Shown one piece after another: positions 58,038 through 64,000 of a stretch of DNA of 64,000 nt. Each line of letters begins with the position of its first letter. Positions within the stretch are counted from its first letter, which is position 1. The translations under genes were made by a program, and so were the position numbers. Below the pieces are notes generated by a model, which saw only the letters and a program-made list of their open reading frames with translations, was not told where the DNA came from and made no database searches. The DNA is from Candidatus Hydrogenedentota bacterium (GTDB lineage: Bacteria; Hydrogenedentota; Hydrogenedentia; Hydrogenedentales; JAEUWI01): assembly GCA_016791475.1 (NCBI GenBank), contig JAEUWI010000003.1:124001-188000 (forward strand). The letters run 5' to 3'.

Positions 58038-60494
58038 TCACACCCCCAACGCAATCCCCAGCACCTCATGCATCTGCGACACGAAGTGCACGGTCAGCTT
58101 TTCCTTTATGTTCTCCGGCACGTCTTCTTCCCACATGGCGCGGCAGCCTTCGGGCAGGATGACTTCCTTCACTTTGGCGCGTGAGGCCGCCAGGACCTTT
58201 TCCTTGATGCCGCCCACCGGCAAAACCATACCGCGCAGGGTGATCTCGCCGGTCATGGCGAGGCCGCTTTTCACCCGTTTTCCGGTCATAAGCGAGGTCA
58301 TGGCCGTGAGCATGGCGACGCCCGCGCTGGGGCCGTCTTTGGGCGTGGCGCCGGCGGGCACGTGGATGTGTACGTCGTGGTCCGCGAAGGCGTCGTCGGC
58401 GATGCCGAATTGGGCCGCGTTGGCGCGCAGGTAGCTCAGCGCCGTTCGGGCGCTTTCCTTCATCACGTCGCCGAGTTGTCCCGTGAGGATGAGGGTGCCT
58501 TTACCCGACATGCGCGTCGCCTCGATGAAGAGGATATCGCCCCCAACCGCCGTCCAGGCGAGGCCGATGACCACGCCGGGCTGACGGGTGCGCTCGGCCA
58601 TGTCATAGCGCACTTTTTCCGGGCCAAGGTGCTCCCGCAGCTCGGCGATGTTGATCGTGATGGGCTTTTTCCGGCGGCTGGCAAATTTGCGCGCGCTGCC
58701 TCGGCAGATGTGGCCAATTTCCCGTTCGAGATTGCGTACCCCCGCTTCGCGCGTATAATTCGAGATGATGGTCCGCAGGGCGGCGGGGGAGAACTTGAGC
58801 TGGTCCGCCGAAATACCATGGGCTTCCAACTGGCGGGGCACCAGGTAGCGCTTCGCGATCTCAAACTTCTCTTCTTGAGTGTACCCCGCGATATCGATAA
58901 TTTCCATGCGATCGCGCAGGGCCCAGGGTATCGTATCGCCCACGTTCGCCGTGGCGATAAACATGAACTTTGACAAATCAAAGGGTAGATTCAGATAGTT
59001 GTCGGTAAAGGTGTTGTTCTGCGCGGGATCCAGCACCTCCAGCAAGGCCGACGACGGATCGCCGCGAAAGTCGTTGCCGATCTTGTCCAGCTCATCCAGA
59101 ATGACCACGGGATTGCGCGACTGGACCTTGCGCGCGAGCTGGATGATGCGGCCGGGCATGGCGCCCACGTAGGTGCGGCGGTGTCCGCGGATTTCGGCCT
59201 CGTCGCGCAAGCCGCCCAGGGCAATTCGGCCGAATTCGCGGCCCAGGGCCTTGGCGATGGATTTTCCCAGGGAGGTCTTGCCCACACCCGGGGGGCCAAT
59301 AAAGCACAGAATCGGCCCCTGGGCGTCGGGCTTCAGCTTGCGCACCGCCAGGTATTCCAGGATGCGCTTCTTCACCCGCTCCAGGCCGAAGTGGTCCTCG
59401 TCCAGGATGGCCTCGGCCCGCTTGATGTCCAGCCGGTCCCGGGTGGACTTGTTCCAGGGCAGCTCCAGCACGGTATCGAGGTACGTCAGGATGACATGGT
59501 AGTCCCCGCTCGATTCATGAAGGCGCGCCAGCCGATCCACTTCGCGCAGGAGCTCCTTGCGCACGTCTTCCCCCGCATCCAGCGCCTCCACGCGCTTGCG
59601 GTAGTTTTCAGCCTCACTTTTCTGCGCCTCGCCCTCGCCCAACTCCTCTTGAATGGCGCGAAGCTGCTGCCGCAGGAAAAACTCCCGCTGCCCCTTGTCG
59701 AAGGCGCTTTTCACATTCTCGTGGAGCTTGCTGGAGAGCTCCATGATCTCCAGTTCGCGCTGGAGCACATACATGAGCCGGGTGATCCGCTCCTGGGGCT
59801 CCATCAGCGCCAGTATCCGCTGCTTCTCCTCCTTGGATATGGAAAGATTCCCCGCCACCATATCCGCCAGATAGCTCGGATTCTCCACCGATTCAATGAT
59901 GATCTTCACCCCGTCGGGTATGTTGGGCGACAAGGCAATGAGCTGGCCCATCTGGGTCTTGATCGTCGCCGCCAGAGCGTCCAGCTTCTGCTGGTCCTTG
60001 ATGATATCCTCCATCGGCAGGATGCGCGCCACGGGGTAGGGCTCGCGACGGATAAAGCCCGTGATACGACAGCGCTTCAGGGTCTGAAGCATGACGTCCA
60101 CATGGCCATTGTGGCCATGCTGCACCTGCACGATCCGGGCAATACAGCCCACGTCGTACACGTCCGCCATGGACTGCTTCAATTCTTCGCCATCTTTTGC
60201 GGCGGCGATAGCCACCAGCCGGTCGCCGTTGTGCACGTCGTTGATCAAGCGAAACTCGGACTCGGATCGAATCGAGATGGGCACCAGGGCCAGCGGGAAC
60301 ACCACCTGATCCTGCATGATGATCAAGGGCAGCGCGTCGGGAAAATCGCGGGGCACCGCCATGGGCAGGTTGCCGCGGGGAGTCTCATTGTCGGGCACGA
60401 ACAAAAACCTTGCAGTCGAAAACTTCGGCGCGGGAGCGGTGGAGGAAACGCCCCCGCCGCCCGTGGCCGTTGCGTCATAGTGTACATTGACCAT
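58038..60494 (-). CDS. lon: ATP-dependent protease Lon
   Basis: An 818-residue protease of normal Lon length. The N-terminal substrate domain is about 45-250 (LPLIIMQDQVVFPLALVPISI). The AAA+ module has the P-loop GPPGVGKTSLGKSIA and Walker B VVILDELDKIG. The protease domain has the catalytic serine in PKDGPSAGVAM and lysine in GGIKEKVLAASRAKV. It degrades misfolded and regulatory proteins, including many antitoxins such as those in this window. I chose the ATG at 60494 over a GTG two codons earlier; the first 40 residues are low-complexity and the true start may be later. Confidence 0.95.
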   Translation of the reverse strand: MVNVHYDATATGGGGVSSTAPAPKFSTARFLFVPDNETPRGNLPMAVPRDFPDALPLIIMQDQVVFPLALVPISIRSESEFRLINDVHNGDRLVAIAAAKDGEELKQSMADVYDVGCIARIVQVQHGHNGHVDVMLQTLKRCRITGFIRREPYPVARILPMEDIIKDQQKLDALAATIKTQMGQLIALSPNIPDGVKIIIESVENPSYLADMVAGNLSISKEEKQRILALMEPQERITRLMYVLQRELEIMELSSKLHENVKSAFDKGQREFFLRQQLRAIQEELGEGEAQKSEAENYRKRVEALDAGEDVRKELLREVDRLARLHESSGDYHVILTYLDTVLELPWNKSTRDRLDIKRAEAILDEDHFGLERVKKRILEYLAVRKLKPDAQGPILCFIGPPGVGKTSLGKSIAKALGREFGRIALGGLRDEAEIRGHRRTYVGAMPGRIIQLARKVQSRNPVVILDELDKIGNDFRGDPSSALLEVLDPAQNNTFTDNYLNLPFDLSKFMFIATANVGDTIPWALRDRMEIIDIAGYTQEEKFEIAKRYLVPRQLEAHGISADQLKFSPAALRTIISNYTREAGVRNLEREIGHICRGSARKFASRRKKPITINIAELREHLGPEKVRYDMAERTRQPGVVIGLAWTAVGGDILFIEATRMSGKGTLILTGQLGDVMKESARTALSYLRANAAQFGIADDAFADHDVHIHVPAGATPKDGPSAGVAMLTAMTSLMTGKRVKSGLAMTGEITLRGMVLPVGGIKEKVLAASRAKVKEVILPEGCRAMWEEDVPENIKEKLTVHFVSQMHEVLGIALGV

Positions 60495-60574
60495 GCACAC
60501 GTGCTAAGTATAGCCTGCGGTTACCATGGGCGCAAAAATGGTCGCCGCACAACTATATTCCGGAGTACCCCGTA

Positions 60575-62755
60575 ATGAAGTCCCTTCGCCCCCTTCTGAT
60601 GGGCGCTCTCGCCCTCGCCGCCGCATTCCCCGTGCCTGCCGAAGACCGCACCTCCTTCCAGACCGCCGGACCCTACGACCCCGCCGTAGACATCGGTTCC
60701 GACCAGGTCATGGTCTATGGCGTCAATGAGACCTTCCCCGCCCGCCTACAGAGCTGGAAGGAGCAGGGCTACCGTCCCGGTTTCATGACCGGCATCTCCT
60801 GGGGCGGCTACGACGCCTACTATGGCGCCGATGAGAAGCGCGTTGTGGAGGAAGTGCAGACGGACGCCTCCGGCAAACGCTTCATGCACGGCGACAGCAC
60901 GACGGTGGGGTATAACGTACCCACGCCCGCCTACCTGGAATTTCTGAAGGAATATCTTAACCCCGCCATCGACGCGGGCATCGATTCCTTCTACCTGGAA
61001 GAACCGGAGTATTGGGCGAACACGGGCTGGAGCGAAGGCTTCAAGCGCGCGTGGCGGGAGTACTACGGCACGCCCTGGCTCGCGCCCGACAGCAGCGTGG
61101 AGGCCCAGTTCAAGGCCAGCCGCCTGAAGTACGAGCTTTACTTCAATGCCCTGAGCGAGGTGTTTCGACATATCAAGGACCGCGCCGCGGCCCAGGGGCG
61201 TCAGGCGAAGTGCTATGTGCCCACCCACAGCCTCCTGAGCTATGCCCAGTGGCGCATCGTCAGTCCGGAGTCTCACCTCATGGATCTGGACATCGCCGAT
61301 GGCTACATCGCCCAGGTCTGGACCGGCACCGCCCGCACGCCCAACCGCTACCAGGGGGTGCGCAGGGAGCGCACTTTCGAAGGGGCCTTCCTGGAATATG
61401 GCCAGATGCTCAGCATGGTCCGACCCACGAGGAGGACCGTCTGGTTCCTGGCCGACCCCGTGGAAGACGACCCGCGCCACACCTGGTCGGACTACGAATA
61501 CAACTACAAGCTCACCCTGGTCGCCTCGCTCCTTTGGCCGGAAGTGAGCCAGTTCGAAGTCATGCCCTGGCCCGACCGCATTTTCAAGGGTCAATATGCC
61601 CTGACCGAGGGCGGCACGGAGCGAGCGGGTATTTCCCGCGAATACGCCACCCAGTTGCTCGCCGCCATCAATGCCCTGAACGACATGAAGCAGGCCGATT
61701 ATGAATTCGACACCGGCACCCGGGGTATCGGGGTTGTCGTGTCGGACACCCTCATGTTCCAGCGCGCCAAACCCACCCCGAGCGATCCCGACCTCGCCCC
61801 CGTGCACGCCCTCGCCCTGCCGCTCCTGAAGCACGGCGTGCCGATTGAGCCTGTGCAGTTGGAAAATGTGCTCGTTCCCGCCACGCTCAAGCCCTACCAG
61901 GTCCTCCTCATGACCTACGAAGGCCAGAAGCCCCTCCGGCCCGAGTACCACGAGGCCCTCGCCCAGTGGGTGCACAATGGCGGCGCCCTGATCCTCGTGG
62001 GCGATGGTCGCGATCCCTACCACGCCGTGCCCGAGTGGTGGAATGCGCAAGGCGCCCGCGCCACCACGCCCTACGACGACCTCCTCGCGCGACTTGGCGC
62101 GGGCGAGGAATGCCGCACGCGGACCTGCCCCACAGGCAAAGGCTTCCTGCGCGTCCTGGCGGAAGACCCCGCCGCCATCCAGATGGACCCGGAGGGCGCC
62201 AACCGCATCCGGGGGCTCGTCCACGACGCGCTCTCCGCTCGGGGTAGCACCTTGAACACCCAGAACTACCTCAGCCTCCGGCGCGGGCCCTATGTCGTCG
62301 CCATGGGCTTGGACGAAAGTGTCGACGGCCCGGTTCACGCGCTGGAAGGCCCTTTTGTCGACCTTTTCGATCCCGCGCTGGCGCTGATTGATGAAAAGCC
62401 CCTCGCTCCGGGTACGCCCGCGCTGCTGTATAGCCTCACCTGGGCCGAGGACCACCTCGCCAATCCGGGCGTGGTCGCCGCATCCACCCGTGTCCGCGAC
62501 GTGGTCGCCGATTCCAGGGGCGTCTCCTTCGACACCCGCGGCCCCCTCAACACCCCGTGTTTCATGGTCTTACGACTGCCCGAGCCCCCCGGTACCGTGA
62601 CGACGGACCCGGTGCTTCCCGTAGAGCAGGTCTGGGATGCCCGTCATTCACTTCTGCGCCTTTCCTTTGAGAATCAGGCCCGATCAATAAGAGTGGCAGT
62701 GCCCTTCCGCGATAGGTTAGGATCAGGGACTGCGGGCTCGGAGAGTCGCCAATAA
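60575..62755 (+). CDS. Large secreted protein with glycosidase-like TIM-barrel pattern
   Basis: A 726-residue exported protein with a signal peptide (MKSLRPLLMGALALAAAFPV, cleavage near PAE). The first half (about 45-400) looks like a TIM barrel: GFMTGISWGGYDAYYG, DAGIDSFYLEEPEYWANTG with two candidate catalytic glutamates, and TVWFLADPVEDDPRHTW. The middle (about 440-560) resembles the amidotransferase-like domain of GH42-type galactosidases (PYQVLLMTYEGQKPLRPEYH). The C-terminus is beta-rich. A glycoside hydrolase is inferred; the family cannot be assigned by eye. Confidence 0.7.
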   Translation: MKSLRPLLMGALALAAAFPVPAEDRTSFQTAGPYDPAVDIGSDQVMVYGVNETFPARLQSWKEQGYRPGFMTGISWGGYDAYYGADEKRVVEEVQTDASGKRFMHGDSTTVGYNVPTPAYLEFLKEYLNPAIDAGIDSFYLEEPEYWANTGWSEGFKRAWREYYGTPWLAPDSSVEAQFKASRLKYELYFNALSEVFRHIKDRAAAQGRQAKCYVPTHSLLSYAQWRIVSPESHLMDLDIADGYIAQVWTGTARTPNRYQGVRRERTFEGAFLEYGQMLSMVRPTRRTVWFLADPVEDDPRHTWSDYEYNYKLTLVASLLWPEVSQFEVMPWPDRIFKGQYALTEGGTERAGISREYATQLLAAINALNDMKQADYEFDTGTRGIGVVVSDTLMFQRAKPTPSDPDLAPVHALALPLLKHGVPIEPVQLENVLVPATLKPYQVLLMTYEGQKPLRPEYHEALAQWVHNGGALILVGDGRDPYHAVPEWWNAQGARATTPYDDLLARLGAGEECRTRTCPTGKGFLRVLAEDPAAIQMDPEGANRIRGLVHDALSARGSTLNTQNYLSLRRGPYVVAMGLDESVDGPVHALEGPFVDLFDPALALIDEKPLAPGTPALLYSLTWAEDHLANPGVVAASTRVRDVVADSRGVSFDTRGPLNTPCFMVLRLPEPPGTVTTDPVLPVEQVWDARHSLLRLSFENQARSIRVAVPFRDRLGSGTAGSESRQ

Positions 62756-62880
62756 CCCATTGGCGCGTATCGCAAAGCGCACAAGAACGCCGAAAGTATC
62801 GGCACGAGGCACAGGCACATCCCATCGATGGCGCGGGGCATCCCCGCCGCATCCCGGTTACCCTGAAAACGGAGTGAGAA

Positions 62881-64000
62881 ATGATTGAATCCAAGTTTGT
62901 TGACCAGATCAGTGCCAAAGTCGGCGTTTCACCGGCACAGGTCTCGGTCGCGATTGAGCTGTTCGACAAGGGCGCCACGATTCCCTTCGTGGCCCGCTAC
63001 CGGAAGGATGCCACCGGTAACCTTGACGAAGTGAAGCTGGAAGCCATCGAAGACTTGAACTCCCAGTTTATCGCACTCACCAACCGCCGGGACGCCATCC
63101 TCGACAACATCGAAAAGCAGGGAAAACTTACCGAAACGCTCAAGAAACAGATCCTGGACTGTTGCGACGCCACCGTGCTGGAAGATCTGTACCTGCCCTA
63201 TAAGAAGGCGCGTAAGACCAAAGCCACCACGGCCCGGGAGCAGGGCCTGGAACCCTTGGCCGACTTCATCTGGGCCCAGGCGGCTGGCGAGCGCTCGCTG
63301 GACGAAGAGGCCGCGGCCTACGTGAACGCGGAAAAGGGCGTGGCCGATGCCGCCGCCGCCCTTCAGGGTGCGCGCCACATCATCGCCGAGCGCATCTCGC
63401 AAGACGCCGAGTTGCGCCAGCATACCCGCCAGGTGTTTCACGCCGAAGGACAGCTCACGGCATCCGATACCAAGAATGCCGAGGGTCAGAAAACGAAATT
63501 CGAGGCCTACTATAATTTCAAGGAGGCCATCAAGAGCATCCCGTCCCACCGGCTCCTTGCCGTGCTCCGGGGCGTCCGCATGGGCTTCCTCCGCATGGAG
63601 CTGGCCGTCAACGAGGAAACAATCCTCGGCGACATGCGCGCTCGATTCATTAAGGATCCCGCCTCGCCCTTTGCCGGGCTGCTCTCCGAGACGATCGAAG
63701 ATTCTTACAAGCGACTGATCCAGCCCGCCATCGAAAATGAAGTGATTCAGCAGGCCCGCAAACAGGCGGACGAAGAAGCCACCAACGTGTTCCGCGAGAA
63801 CGCGGAAAACCTGCTCCTCGCTTCGCCCGCCGGCCACAAGGCCGTGCTTGGCGTGGATCCCGGCCTTCGCACCGGTTCGAAGCTCGCCGTGATCGATGCC
63901 CAGGGCGGTTATCAGGAAAGCGCCACGATCTACCCCACGGAGCCCAAAAACGATGTAGCCGGTGCCGCGCGCACCCTGCTGGAGCTTGTGCGCAAGTACA
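62881..64000 (+). CDS. tex: Transcription accessory protein Tex, 3' part cut by window edge
   Basis: The first 373 residues of an S1-domain RNA-binding protein involved in transcription. It begins MIESKFVDQISAKVGVSPAQ, and has TIPFVARYRKDATGNLDE, LEDLYLPYKKARKTKATTAREQGLEPLAD and GVDPGLRTGSKLAVID at the start of the YqgF-like domain. The helix-hairpin-helix and S1 parts lie beyond the window. The ATG at 62881 follows GGAGTGAGAA. It comes after the secreted glycosidase-like gene with a 125-bp gap. Confidence 0.95.
   Translation, partial: MIESKFVDQISAKVGVSPAQVSVAIELFDKGATIPFVARYRKDATGNLDEVKLEAIEDLNSQFIALTNRRDAILDNIEKQGKLTETLKKQILDCCDATVLEDLYLPYKKARKTKATTAREQGLEPLADFIWAQAAGERSLDEEAAAYVNAEKGVADAAAALQGARHIIAERISQDAELRQHTRQVFHAEGQLTASDTKNAEGQKTKFEAYYNFKEAIKSIPSHRLLAVLRGVRMGFLRMELAVNEETILGDMRARFIKDPASPFAGLLSETIEDSYKRLIQPAIENEVIQQARKQADEEATNVFRENAENLLLASPAGHKAVLGVDPGLRTGSKLAVIDAQGGYQESATIYPTEPKNDVAGAARTLLELVRKY

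Noticed and set aside
59181-60575. Plus-strand frame of 464 codons opposite lon
   Set aside because: The minus strand encodes Lon with all catalytic motifs, so the plus frame is a shadow.
60746-62455. Minus-strand frame of 569 codons opposite the secreted glycosidase-like gene
   Set aside because: The plus strand has a signal peptide and an ordinary protein composition, while the minus strand looks like a GC-driven shadow.

Overview
This 64 kb window has high GC content and densely packed genes, many overlapping by 4 bp. The gene content suggests an uncultured-type bacterium near the Planctomycetes/Lentisphaerae/Hydrogenedentes side of the tree. The clues are secreted DUF1080, ThuA and ChbG-family carbohydrate proteins, an H-X9-DG/pseudopilin signature in an anti-sigma-like protein, long ECF-type regulators, and many 'sentence-like' palindromic intergenic repeats. 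The taxonomic placement is inference. No rRNA, tRNA, CRISPR array, phage or complete insertion sequence was found.

Layout. 1-5.3 kb (minus): a regulatory-PTS operon, hpf - hprK - GH57 glucanotransferase - ptsH - ptsI (ptsI cut by the window edge), behind a clear sigma70 promoter. 5.5-7.4 kb: an unknown gene with its own strong promoter, a VapBC toxin-antitoxin pair and a small lipoprotein candidate. 7.4-10.6 kb (minus): queG, a SIS-domain protein and a DUF342/FapA protein. 10.8-12.4 kb (plus): an ECF sigma factor and a zinc-finger anti-sigma-like protein carrying a pseudopilin-like (DUF1559-like) C-terminus. 12.4-19.1 kb (minus): ChbG-like deacetylase, ThiF with a ThiS-like N-terminus, a GT2, DUF1080, a beta-propeller glycosidase-like protein and an Agl23-like membrane glycosyltransferase.

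19.2-24.6 kb (minus) is the most unusual part. Five paralogous discoidin-like (F5/8 type C) proteins lie in a row. Four are small secreted proteins. The fourth by coordinate is a 629-residue protein that joins a complete ECF sigma factor, one transmembrane helix, a Pro/Glu-rich repeat linker and the same discoidin-like domain. This looks like a one-protein membrane-tethered sigma factor and sensor, surrounded by soluble copies of its own sensor domain.

25-29.3 kb (minus): a dynamin-like GTPase pair and a three-gene unit of small or unknown genes. 29.7-38.4 kb: acyl-CoA dehydrogenase, ThuA-like protein, GNAT, membrane J-domain protein, rhomboid protease, signal peptidase I, a TPR protein, glgC and a Crp/Fnr regulator. 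38.6-44.9 kb: a surface-polysaccharide/lipid-linked sugar cluster (GT2s, DUF2304, Alg13/Alg14-like pair, GT39-like, flippase-like), running into hemH. 46-52 kb: an unknown membrane protein, YgfZ fused to TPRs, an A-type Fe-S carrier, DUF1858, a Rieske protein, a CPBP-like membrane protein and nth. 52-64 kb: a BrnT toxin with an XRE antitoxin, polX, crcB, a cystathionine gamma-synthase-family enzyme, a damaged Phd/YefM antitoxin, an HD hydrolase, lon, a large secreted protein and tex (cut by the window edge).

The repeats are a second theme. Several intergenic palindromes provide the stop codons of the genes beside them. One palindromic repeat type sits in frame inside a membrane glycosyltransferase and recurs in two intergenic regions.
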